In this document: positions 42,586-50,242 of the stretch, one piece after another
Layout: each line of letters begins with the position of its first letter
Numbering within the stretch: the stretch's first letter is position 1
Notes under the pieces: model-generated
Told to the model about the DNA's origin: nothing
Database searches by the model: none
The model's input: the letters and a program-made list of their open reading frames with translations, nothing else
Made by a program: the position numbers and the translations under genes
Assembly (NCBI GenBank): GCA_947089135.1
Contig: CAMUJF010000009.1
Location: forward strand, 29,136-93,135
From: an uncultured Clostridia bacterium
GTDB lineage: Bacteria > Bacillota > Clostridia > Oscillospirales > Ruminococcaceae
DNA length: 64,000 nucleotides
Direction: 5' to 3'

Positions 42586-43908
42586 ATGGGTCTTATTAAA
42601 GCGGCTGTCAGCTCCGTCAGCGGAGTTCTTGCCGACCAGTGGAAAGAATTTATTTACTGCGAGGCTATGAGCAATGACATTCTTGTCCAGAAAGGACGCA
42701 AAAAAATAAACGGCAAATCCTCCAACACAAGCGGAAGCGATAACGTCATCACTCAGGGCTCCGGCATCGCCGTTGCGGACGGTCAGTGCATGATAATCGT
42801 TGAGCAGGGTAAGATACTCGACGTATGCGCTGAGCCGGGCGAATACACCTTTAATATTTCGGGCGAGCCCTCCATTTTCGCCGGCGACTTGGGCACAAGC
42901 ATTAAGGAGACCTTCGGCAGCGTTGTTGACCGTTTCGCTCACGGCGGTCAGGCTTCAACGGACACCCGTGTGTACTATTTCAATACAAAGGAAATTTTAG
43001 GCAACAAATACGGCACGCCAAACCCTGTTCCGTTCAGAGTGGTTGACAGAAATATCGGTCTGGATATCGACGTTTCCATTCGCTGCAACGGCGAGTATTC
43101 ATACCGCATAATCGACCCGCTTCTTTTCTATTCCAACGTATGCGGAAACGTCCGCGATGTGTACCGCAGAAGCGAGATAGACAGCACTCTCAAAACCGAG
43201 CTTATGACGGCTCTCCAGCCTGCGTTTGCCAAAATTTCCGATATGGGCATACGCTACAGCGCGCTTCCCGGTCACACTATGGAGATCGCGGACGCTCTCA
43301 ACGAGGTGCTCTCCAAAAAGTGGACGGAGCTTCGGGGCATCAAGATATCCTCGTTCGGAGTAAACTCCGTTACCTGCTCCCCCGAGGACGAAAAGATGAT
43401 AAAGGATCTCCAGCGCAGGGCGGTGAACCGCGATCCGTCAATGGCAGCGGCAACTATGGTCGAAGCCCAGAGCGCGGCTATGCAGTCTGCTGCAAGAAAC
43501 AGCGCGGGAGCTATGACAGGCTTTATGGGCATGGGTATGGCTCAGCAATCGGGAGGACTTAACGCTCAGGCGCTTTTCGGAATGGCAGCGCAGCAACAGC
43601 AGGCGGCTCAAACAGTACAACCCGCGCAAGCCGCTCCCGCAAACGGCTGGACCTGTTCATGCGGAACGGTAAATACAACGAAATTCTGTTCCGAGTGCGG
43701 AAGTCCCAAGCCCGCGGATAACGGCTGGACTTGCTCCTGCGGAACGGTCAACAAGGGTAAATTCTGCGCCGAGTGCGGAAAACCAAAGCCTGCGGGAGTT
43801 CCCCTGTACCGCTGCGACAAGTGCGGCTGGGAACCCGAGGATCCTGCAAATCCGCCTAAATTCTGTCCCGAATGCGGCGACAAATTTGACGAGAACGATA
43901 TAAAGTAA
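42586..43908 (+). CDS. ydjI: SPFH-domain protein with C-terminal zinc ribbons (YdjI-like, virion-core-protein family)
   Basis: A 440-residue protein. N-terminal SPFH/Band 7-like domain (about 1-300): MGLIKAAVSSVSGVLADQWK, EFIYCEAMSNDILVQKG and YYFNTKEILGNKYGTPNPV. A Met/Ala/Gln-rich hinge follows (about 310-375), then three CxxC-type zinc ribbons (WTCSCGTVN..FCSECGSPKP, a near repeat of it, and YRCDKCGWE..FCPECGD). In B. subtilis, YdjI acts with YdjG and YdjH at the membrane with PspA. ATG 42586 has AAAGGAAG upstream; a longer frame into the structured RNA is rejected. First gene of a three-gene operon. Confidence 0.82.
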   Translation: MGLIKAAVSSVSGVLADQWKEFIYCEAMSNDILVQKGRKKINGKSSNTSGSDNVITQGSGIAVADGQCMIIVEQGKILDVCAEPGEYTFNISGEPSIFAGDLGTSIKETFGSVVDRFAHGGQASTDTRVYYFNTKEILGNKYGTPNPVPFRVVDRNIGLDIDVSIRCNGEYSYRIIDPLLFYSNVCGNVRDVYRRSEIDSTLKTELMTALQPAFAKISDMGIRYSALPGHTMEIADALNEVLSKKWTELRGIKISSFGVNSVTCSPEDEKMIKDLQRRAVNRDPSMAAATMVEAQSAAMQSAARNSAGAMTGFMGMGMAQQSGGLNAQALFGMAAQQQQAAQTVQPAQAAPANGWTCSCGTVNTTKFCSECGSPKPADNGWTCSCGTVNKGKFCAECGKPKPAGVPLYRCDKCGWEPEDPANPPKFCPECGDKFDENDIK

Positions 43909-43991
43909 AAGAAATGGGACAGAGGGCAGCGGCAGAATAATATTTTTGCCGTCTTCCCTGTCCCTGCTTTTTCAATTGAAAGGTGAAGCTT

Positions 43992-45062
43992 ATGTCTGCA
44001 CTTATTGAATACAAATGCCCGTGCTGCGGCGGCGCTATCGAGTTCAACAGCAATTCCCAGAAAATGAAGTGTCCATACTGCGATACGGAATTTGAAATAG
44101 ATGCTCTGAAAGAATTTACCGAGGCCTCACAAAGCGTCGGGGACAGTCTCGAATGGGACATTCCCTCTTCCGAGTGGGGCGCGGAGGAAGCTTCGGGAAT
44201 GAAAGTTTACAGCTGCAAAAGCTGCGGCGGACAGATAGTCGCCGACGATACTACAGCGGCATCAGCCTGTCCCTACTGCGACAGTCCAATTGTCATGACG
44301 GGACAGTTTGAGGGCGGTCTCAAACCCGACATGATAATACCCTTTAAGATAGACAAGGAAGCCGCCAAAAATGCGCTTGCAGGATATCTGAAAGGAAAGT
44401 TCCTGCTGCCGAAAAGCTTTAGGGACGAGCACCGCATCGACGAGATAAAAGGCGTTTATGTTCCGTTCTGGCTGTTCGACTGCGACGCGGACGCCAATAT
44501 CCGCTACCGCGCCACGAGGGTCAGAAGTTGGCGTTCGGGAGATTACCGCTACACTGAGACTTCCCACTACCTGATAGTGCGGGACGGTTCAATTGAGTTT
44601 GAAAAAGTCCCTGTTGACGGTTCCGAAAAAATGCCCGACGAGCTTTCAGAGGCGATAGAGCCGTACAACTACAGCGGCTGCGTTAATTTTAACACGGCGT
44701 ATCTTGCGGGCTATATGGCGGATAAATACGACGTAAGCGCCGAGCAGAGCCGTAACCGCGCCAACGAGCGGATAAGGAACAGTACCCAGCAGGAATTCAG
44801 AAACACGGTGTCTGGGTACGCAACGGTAATTCCAGAAAAGACAGATATACGGCTGAAAAGCGGAAAGATACGTTATGCTCTGCTTCCCGTGTGGATGCTC
44901 AACACCACCTACAGGGGCAAGGTCTACCGCTTTGCCATGAACGGTCAGACAGGCAAGTTTGTGGGAAATCTTCCCACCGATTACGGAAAATTCTGGGGTC
45001 TGTTCGCGGGAATTACAGCGGCAGTTACCGCTGTTGCGTTTATCATTCAGGCGGTAGTCTGA
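43992..45062 (+). CDS. ydjG: Zinc-ribbon membrane protein (YdjG-like)
   Basis: A 356-residue protein. It starts with a TFIIB-like zinc ribbon (YKCPCCGGAIEF..MKCPYCDTEF) and has a second one (YSCKSCGGQIVAD..CPYCDSPIV). A large domain follows (DMIIPFKIDKEAAKNALAGY, KGVYVPFWLFDCDADANIRY, RYALLPVWMLNTTYRGKVY), and a single C-terminal TM helix (FAGITAAVTAVAFIIQAVV). ATG 43992 follows GAAAGGTG. The order ydjI-ydjG-ydjH matches the B. subtilis envelope-stress operon without pspA. Confidence 0.82.
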   Translation: MSALIEYKCPCCGGAIEFNSNSQKMKCPYCDTEFEIDALKEFTEASQSVGDSLEWDIPSSEWGAEEASGMKVYSCKSCGGQIVADDTTAASACPYCDSPIVMTGQFEGGLKPDMIIPFKIDKEAAKNALAGYLKGKFLLPKSFRDEHRIDEIKGVYVPFWLFDCDADANIRYRATRVRSWRSGDYRYTETSHYLIVRDGSIEFEKVPVDGSEKMPDELSEAIEPYNYSGCVNFNTAYLAGYMADKYDVSAEQSRNRANERIRNSTQQEFRNTVSGYATVIPEKTDIRLKSGKIRYALLPVWMLNTTYRGKVYRFAMNGQTGKFVGNLPTDYGKFWGLFAGITAAVTAVAFIIQAVV

Positions 45063-45081
45063 AACGTTGGGAGGTTCGCAA

Positions 45082-45888
45082 ATGAAAATACTGAAAAAAA
45101 TTGCCGCGGCATTTGCGGCGGCGGTTATGTGTACGGCTTTAGCCTGTCCTGTTTATGCGGAAAATCCCGACAAGGTAGTTGACGAAGCAAACCTGCTCAC
45201 CGACAGCGAGGAGCAGTCCCTTGAACGTTACATAAACGATGTTATAGAAAAGCATGACTTCGGTTACGATATAGCTGTGGTAACGGTCAATTCCACAGGC
45301 GGAAAATCCGCCGTAGATTATGCGGACGATTACTACGACTATAACGATTACGGCTATGACAGCGCGGGCAGCGGACTTCTGCTGCTTGTGGACATGGGCG
45401 GCAGGAACTGGCACATTTCCACAAAGGGAAACGGTATAAGAGCCTTTACCGACTACGGTATAGATCGGATCGGCGACAAGGTTGCAGGTTATCTCAGCAA
45501 CGGCGATTATTACAGCGCTTTTGAGGAATTTGCTGATCAGTCTGATTCCTACATCGAAAAGTACGAGAGCAGCGGAAACGCATACGACGTCGGGAACAGA
45601 CCGAAAAATTACGGTCAGATGTTTTTGATTTCTTTGGCGATAGGCGTAATCGCGGGATTGGTTGTCTGCCTTTGCATGAAAGCGCAGCTCAGGACTGCGG
45701 TAAAGCAAACAGCCGCCCGTGTGTACATTAAAAACGGCAGCATGAGGGTAAACAATGCGCGGGATATTTTCCTTTATAATAACGTTACTCGAACCAAGAT
45801 AGAATCAAGCTCCGGAAGCGGCGGAGGCAGCAGCACCCACACAAGCTCCAGCGGAAGCACTCACGGCGGAGGCGGAGGTAAATTCTGA
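45082..45888 (+). CDS. ydjH: TPM-domain membrane protein (YdjH-like)
   Basis: A 268-residue protein. Signal peptide (MKILKKIAAAFAAAVMCTAL, cleavage near VYA-E), extracytoplasmic TPM domain (VDEANLLTDSEEQSLERYI, SGLLLLVDMGGRNWHISTKG), one TM helix (MFLISLAIGVIAGLVVCLCM), a cytoplasmic stretch, and a Gly/Ser/His-rich tail typical of TPM proteins. TPM proteins work in envelope or photosystem repair in other organisms. GGGAGG precedes ATG 45082. Confidence 0.85.
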   Translation: MKILKKIAAAFAAAVMCTALACPVYAENPDKVVDEANLLTDSEEQSLERYINDVIEKHDFGYDIAVVTVNSTGGKSAVDYADDYYDYNDYGYDSAGSGLLLLVDMGGRNWHISTKGNGIRAFTDYGIDRIGDKVAGYLSNGDYYSAFEEFADQSDSYIEKYESSGNAYDVGNRPKNYGQMFLISLAIGVIAGLVVCLCMKAQLRTAVKQTAARVYIKNGSMRVNNARDIFLYNNVTRTKIESSSGSGGGSSTHTSSSGSTHGGGGGKF

Positions 45889-45893
45889 TATAT

Positions 45894-45945
45894 AAAAACG
45901 GAGGACGCACCGGCAGATCGAGTGCCGATATGTCCTCCGTTTTTT
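45894..45945. terminator. Bidirectional terminator between ydjH-like and sigF
   Basis: A long stem AAAAACGGAGGAC / GTCCTCCGTTTTTT with an inner CGGCA / TGCCG pair, between convergent genes. It ends at the sigF stop codon. Confidence 0.85.
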
Positions 45946-46609
45946 ATTCCAGCAGGTTTCCCCTTAATATCATAAGAAGCTTTTTTTCGCGTCGGGACAC
46001 CTGCACCTGGGACATTCCGAGTACCTCGGCTGTTCGGGTCTGGGTCATGTCCTTGAAATAACGGCAGTATATAAGGCGGCGGTCGGTCTCGTCAAGAGCT
46101 CCGAGAGCCTGTCTGAGGGAAAGTATATCAACAAGCTCCGCGTCGGGGGAGGGCTCGGCAATATCTATCTGTCCCTCGTTTCCGTTTTCGGAGTCGTCTG
46201 TAAGAGACACGGCGGGAAGATTTACAGCTATAGCTTCGGCAACGTCCTCGGGAGAGGAATCCGTCAGCTCGGCAAGCTCGGAAACGGCAGGCTCTCTGCC
46301 GTGCAGAAGCATAAACTGTTCCCTTGCGCGGGATATCCTCATGCCCAGCTCCCGAACCGAACGGCTTACCTTAACGGAGCCTCCGTCGCGGAACAGCCGC
46401 TTTATTTCCCCCAGTATGACAGGTACTGCGTATGTGGAGAACTTGACTCCCCTGTCCCTGTCGAAAGCGGAGGCTGCTTTTACCAGTCCCACGCAGCCCG
46501 CGCCGTAAAGATCGTCGTACTCTATTCCCTTTCCCCTGAAACGGTTTGCGCACAGGTGAACAAGCCCAAGGTTTTCTTCGGCAAGACGGTTGTCTTTCAG
46601 AGAATTCAC
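45944..46609 (-). CDS. sigF: Sporulation sigma factor SigF
   Basis: A 221-residue sigma-70 factor of the SigF/SigG/SigB group. Region 2 is LVHLCANRFRGKGIEYDDLY with GAGCVGLVKAASAFDRDRG and FSTYAVPVILGEIKRLFRDG. Region 4 is SLRQALGALDETDRRLIYCR followed by the HTH MTQTRTAEVLGMSQVQVSRR. It drives forespore transcription. Its place behind spoIIAA-spoIIAB fixes the assignment as SigF rather than SigG. A 42-nt gap separates it from spoIIAB. Confidence 0.93.
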   Translation of the reverse strand: MNSLKDNRLAEENLGLVHLCANRFRGKGIEYDDLYGAGCVGLVKAASAFDRDRGVKFSTYAVPVILGEIKRLFRDGGSVKVSRSVRELGMRISRAREQFMLLHGREPAVSELAELTDSSPEDVAEAIAVNLPAVSLTDDSENGNEGQIDIAEPSPDAELVDILSLRQALGALDETDRRLIYCRYFKDMTQTRTAEVLGMSQVQVSRREKKLLMILRGNLLE

Positions 46610-46651
46610 GGCGGTTTTTCCTTTCTTTTCAGTATTGCCGCTGTCGCGCGG

Positions 46652-47104
46652 CTATGTATCGCTTTTGTCCGAAAGTATTTTCCGCTTCATAATTACCGTT
46701 GTGCCCTTGCCGGGAACGCTTCTTACCGACACCGAATCCATAAAGCTCTCCATTACAGCGAAGCCCAGCCCGGCGCGTTCCTCCTCGGGAGCGGAGGTAT
46801 ACATGGGCTCCATGGCCTTTTTTACGTCCGGGATACCGCATCCGCTGTCCCGTATTTTTATATAGAGCGTATTGTCCTCAAGAGCGCGGGCGGTTATTTC
46901 TATCCTGCTTTTGTCGGAGGACGTTCCCCTGTAGGCGTGGACTATACAGTTCGTTACTGCCTCGGAAACAGCGGTTTTTATCTCTCCCACTTCGCTCACC
47001 GACGGATCGAGCTGCGCCGCAAACGCCGAGACCACGACTCTTGAAAGTCCCTCGTTGCGGCTGTCCGCGGGAACGGTAAATTTTATTTCGTTAAGAATTT
47101 TCAT
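46652..47104 (-). CDS. spoIIAB: Anti-sigma F factor SpoIIAB
   Basis: A 150-residue GHKL kinase/anti-sigma factor with the N-box EIKTAVSEAVTNCIVHAY, G1 box DSGCGIPD and G2 box EERAGLGFAVMESFMD. It binds SigF and phosphorylates SpoIIAA. It lies 24 nt after spoIIAA in the canonical spoIIA order. Confidence 0.94.
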   Translation of the reverse strand: MKILNEIKFTVPADSRNEGLSRVVVSAFAAQLDPSVSEVGEIKTAVSEAVTNCIVHAYRGTSSDKSRIEITARALEDNTLYIKIRDSGCGIPDVKKAMEPMYTSAPEEERAGLGFAVMESFMDSVSVRSVPGKGTTVIMKRKILSDKSDT

Positions 47105-47128
47105 TTTTTCACAGTCCTTTCGGTTTTG

Positions 47129-47434
47129 CTATCTGATAACGGCAAGCCTGTCCAGACCCGCAAGCCGCATGACCTTTTTTATCTGGTTCCCTGTGTTTTC
47201 TATGATAACGCAGCCGCCGTAGGGCTTGACTATTTTGTACCGTCCCATAACAAGACCGATACCTGAGCTGTCCATAAATGTTACGCCGTCGAAGTCAAGT
47301 ATGAGCTGCTTGGGGTGGTGTCTGTCTATGGCAAGATCGATGTCCTCGCGTATGGCTTTGGCGGTATGGTGATCCACCTCGCCTGAAAGTCTGGCGATTA
47401 CGGTGTTTTCCTCCGTTTCTATGATAACGGGCAT
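47129..47434 (-). CDS. spoIIAA: Anti-sigma F factor antagonist SpoIIAA
   Basis: A 101-residue STAS-domain protein with the phospho-site motif FDGVTFMDSSGIGLVMGRYK (Ser56/Ser57). Unphosphorylated SpoIIAA releases SigF from SpoIIAB. It is the first gene of the operon. A sequence one mismatch from a Spo0A box (TTTGTCGCA) occurs at 47495-47503, about 60 nt upstream. Confidence 0.94.
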   Translation of the reverse strand: MPVIIETEENTVIARLSGEVDHHTAKAIREDIDLAIDRHHPKQLILDFDGVTFMDSSGIGLVMGRYKIVKPYGGCVIIENTGNQIKKVMRLAGLDRLAVIR

Positions 47435-47494
47435 ATTTTCACTTCCTTACGATGTGTTGTATAGTTTATATTTTACGCCCGACCCGGCGCGGAT

Positions 47495-47503
47495 TTTGTC
47501 GCA
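47495..47503 (+). promoter_or_regulatory. Possible Spo0A box upstream of spoIIA
   Basis: TTTGTCGCA differs at one position from the consensus TTTGTCGAA, located about 60 nt upstream of spoIIAA, which is activated by Spo0A in known sporulators. Short motif, so only suggestive. I see no clear sigma-H promoter. Confidence 0.35.
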
Positions 47504-47584
47504 GCGGGGCGGTGCTGTGCGTACGTCTGAAATTTGCATGAAAATGAGTTTGACCTGCGTTTATCTCTTATTTGCCCGATTTAC

Positions 47585-47613
47585 TTGACTTTTTTCTCCT
47601 CTGACAATATAAT
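47585..47613 (+). promoter_or_regulatory. Sigma-A promoter of ppk
   Basis: TTGACT (47585-47590), a 17-nt spacer and TATAAT (47608-47613), giving a leader of about 130 nt. Confidence 0.75.
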
Positions 47614-47647
47614 ATATATAACAGCGTCAGAAAAATAACAGGGGGAT

Positions 47648-47732
47648 AAGTTTGAAAAAACTTATTTTTTCAAACTGCGAGTTTTGCTTCTTCGGCTGTC
47701 GCCTCGATTTCCTTACGGAAACCGCAAAACTC
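47648..47732 (+). promoter_or_regulatory. Two-hairpin leader of ppk
   Basis: A first hairpin AGTTTGAAAAAA / TTTTTTCAAACT (about 47648-47675) is followed at once by a stem GAGTTTTGC / GCAAAACTC (about 47681-47731) enclosing a smaller GGAAA-type stem. The ribosome binding site AGAAAGGA starts directly after the second stem. An uncharacterised regulatory leader is possible. Confidence 0.45.
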
Positions 47733-47752
47733 AGAAAGGAATGGTCATAAGT

Positions 47753-49879
47753 ATGAAACAATATTACGACAACCGGGAGCTGTCATGGCTCAAGTTCAAC
47801 GAAAGAGTTCTCGAAGAGGCTGTGGACAAGAACGTCCCCCTCTGTGAAAGACTTATGTTTGCGGCGATTTTTCAGTCGAATCTGGACGAGTTTTTTATGA
47901 TACGCGTCGGCTCTCTTTACGACCGCACTCTTGTGGACGCGGACGTCCGAGAAAATAAAACGGACATGACCTGCCGAGAACAGCTTGACGCTATATTCAA
48001 GCGGGTCGCGGAGCTGAACCCCATGCGCGACAAAGCGTACAGCAGAATAATGTCCGAGCTGGAGGGACACGGCGTTGAGCAGGTGGATTTCAAGGCTCTT
48101 TCAAAAGATGAGGAAAGCTTTCTCAAAGCCTACTTTACCGCGGAGATACTTCCCCTTATTTCACCGCAGGTCATAGACAAGCGGCACCCGTTCCCTTTCC
48201 TTAAAAACAAGGAGATATATGCCGCGGCTCAGCTTGAATCAAAGTCCTCGTCGGTAACGATAGGTCTTGTTCCCGCCAGCGGAGCATTTTCAAGGATCAT
48301 CTTCCTGCCGACGGGAAACAAGCGCCGCTTTATGCTTGTGGAAGAGCTTATACTCCACTATATGCCGCTTATTTTCGAGAACTATAAGATACTCGACAAG
48401 TCCCTCATGCGCATAACCCGAAATGCAGATATCAACATGGAGGAGGCTCTCTACGACCACGACGTAGACCTGCGGGAGGTAATGTCCGAGCTGCTGAAAA
48501 AGCGCAAGAAGCTTTCCCCTGTCCGCATGGAGCTTTCCCGCAAGCTTGGTTCTGCGGCGGTAGACTACCTCTGCGAAAAGTTGGAGCTTAAACACGAGCA
48601 GATATTCCACCTTAAATCTCCGCTCGACCTTTCCTTTGTGTACCCGCTCAGGGGCCGTCTGGAGGAAAGCCTGCCTACGCTTTTCTTCGGCAGGGCGGAT
48701 CCTCAGCCCTCCCGCGAGGTGGACAAGGACATGCCTATGATACCCCAGATACAAAAGCGGGATATTATCCTGTCCTATCCGTTTGAGTCCATAAAGCCGT
48801 TTTTAAGACTGCTTCACGAGGCGGCAAACGACCCGTCGGTGGTATCAATAAAAATAACCCTTTACAGAGTAGCCTCCGATTCAAAGGTAGTGGACGCTCT
48901 TATTGCCGCCGCGGAAAACGGCAAGGACGTGCTTGTGCTTGTGGAGCTGCGAGCACGCTTTGACGAGGAAAACAACATAGGCTGGTCGAAGCGTCTTGAA
49001 CACGCCGGATGCAGCGTTATATACGGTCCGGATAATTTAAAGGTACACTCGAAGCTGCTGCTTATCACAAGAAAAACTGGCGGCGGAAAGATAGAATATA
49101 TCTCCCAGATAGGCACGGGAAACTACAATGAAAAGACCTCCGCGCTTTACACCGATCTGTGCCTTATGACGGCTAACAGAGAGATCGGCTCGGACGCTCT
49201 TATGGTTTTCAACGCTTTGTCCACAAACACTCTTGCGGAAAACACAAGCAAACTTCTTGTGGCTCCCCTGTGTCTCCAGAACAGGATAATAGAAATGATA
49301 GACGGCGAGATAGCCGCCGCGGAACGGGGCGAGGAAGCCTTTATCGGTCTTAAAATGAATTCCCTGACCGATAAAATACTTATCGACAAGCTTGTTGAAG
49401 CCTCGCAAAAGGGCGTTAAAATACGCATGGTGATACGGGGCATATGCTGCCTTGTGGCGGGTATAAAGGGTTATACAGAAAATATTGAGATAACAAGCAT
49501 TGTGGGACGTTATCTCGAACACAGCCGCATTTATATTTTCGGTACTCCCGAACGCATGAAGCTTTACATAAGTTCCGCAGACTTTATGACGAGAAACACC
49601 CTCAGACGCGTTGAAGTCGCCGCTCCTATCTACGATACCCATGTGCGCAAAAGAATAATGCACATCTTCGGCATACTGACAAGGGACAACATAAAGGCGC
49701 GCGTAATGCTTCCCGACAGCAGCTACGTCCACGTAAGGTCAGAGGAAGAGCCTGTTGATTCTCAGTCGACGTTTATCCGCGAGGCATACGAAAACGCTTC
49801 GGCAGCCGCTTCGGGAAAAGGCAGAAAGGTCAAGCCCACATTGGTACAGCGCATAAAAAGCTCTTTGAGAAAAAGATAG
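47753..49879 (+). CDS. ppk1: Polyphosphate kinase 1
   Basis: Reversibly transfers ATP gamma-phosphate to polyphosphate. The 708 residues include the N-terminal YYDNRELSWLKFNERVLEEA and FQSNLDEFFMIRVGSL, middle-domain KRHPFPFLKNKEIYAAAQLE and the C-terminal catalytic part: VVSIKITLYRVASDSKVVDA, LVELRARFDEENNI, DNLKVHSKLLLI (HxK with phospho-His) and GTGNYNEKTSALYTDL. It ends in a basic tail. ATG 47753 is chosen to match the family start, with AGAAAGGA upstream. The gene is monocistronic with a structured leader. Confidence 0.94.
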   Translation: MKQYYDNRELSWLKFNERVLEEAVDKNVPLCERLMFAAIFQSNLDEFFMIRVGSLYDRTLVDADVRENKTDMTCREQLDAIFKRVAELNPMRDKAYSRIMSELEGHGVEQVDFKALSKDEESFLKAYFTAEILPLISPQVIDKRHPFPFLKNKEIYAAAQLESKSSSVTIGLVPASGAFSRIIFLPTGNKRRFMLVEELILHYMPLIFENYKILDKSLMRITRNADINMEEALYDHDVDLREVMSELLKKRKKLSPVRMELSRKLGSAAVDYLCEKLELKHEQIFHLKSPLDLSFVYPLRGRLEESLPTLFFGRADPQPSREVDKDMPMIPQIQKRDIILSYPFESIKPFLRLLHEAANDPSVVSIKITLYRVASDSKVVDALIAAAENGKDVLVLVELRARFDEENNIGWSKRLEHAGCSVIYGPDNLKVHSKLLLITRKTGGGKIEYISQIGTGNYNEKTSALYTDLCLMTANREIGSDALMVFNALSTNTLAENTSKLLVAPLCLQNRIIEMIDGEIAAAERGEEAFIGLKMNSLTDKILIDKLVEASQKGVKIRMVIRGICCLVAGIKGYTENIEITSIVGRYLEHSRIYIFGTPERMKLYISSADFMTRNTLRRVEVAAPIYDTHVRKRIMHIFGILTRDNIKARVMLPDSSYVHVRSEEEPVDSQSTFIREAYENASAAASGKGRKVKPTLVQRIKSSLRKR

Positions 49880-49888
49880 CGGAAACAG

Positions 49889-49930
49889 AAACGTTTACAG
49901 CAATTCCGCAAGTGAGCTGCTGTAAACGTT
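49889..49930 (+). terminator. Hairpin after ppk1
   Basis: A 13-bp stem AACGTTTACAGCA / TGCTGTAAACGTT. There is no long T run; repeat copy 3 follows directly. Confidence 0.65.
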
Positions 49931-49931
49931 G

Positions 49932-50029
49932 CTAATCCCCATTAGAATTATTGACAAGAAATCGGCACAAAAGCTTTGATATATGCGGTTTTGTTCCGAG
50001 AGATTGTCTATAATTCAATGAGGGATTAG
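49932..50029 (-). repeat. 98-bp palindromic dispersed repeat, copy 3
   Basis: Same family as 1123-1220 and 32061-32157, in opposite orientation to copy 2. It starts CTAATCCCCATTAGAATTAT and ends ATTCAATGAGGGATTAG. It sits in the 363-bp spacer between ppk1 and asnB. The rest of that spacer holds a hairpin GCTGCACA/TGTGCGGC with a T run at 50138-50160 and the asnB promoter. Confidence 0.75.
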
Positions 50030-50172
50030 TATTATCCCGCACTATACTGTTCGTAAAAATACGCATTCATTCCGAGGTTTGGCACGGCGGCTTTATTCTG
50101 CCGTATTCAGTCTGTACCGCGTCTGTTTTTATTGAAGGCTGCACAGAAATGTGCGGCTTTTTTATTTTGCTC

Positions 50173-50201
50173 TTGAAAATTCCGGCATAATAATGTATAA
50201 T
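50173..50201 (+). promoter_or_regulatory. Sigma-A promoter of asnB
   Basis: TTGAAA (50173-50178), a 17-nt spacer and TATAAT (50196-50201). Confidence 0.75.
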
Positions 50202-50242
50202 AAAATAGTATATTTTAACAGTAACTTTTTCGGAGGATTAAT

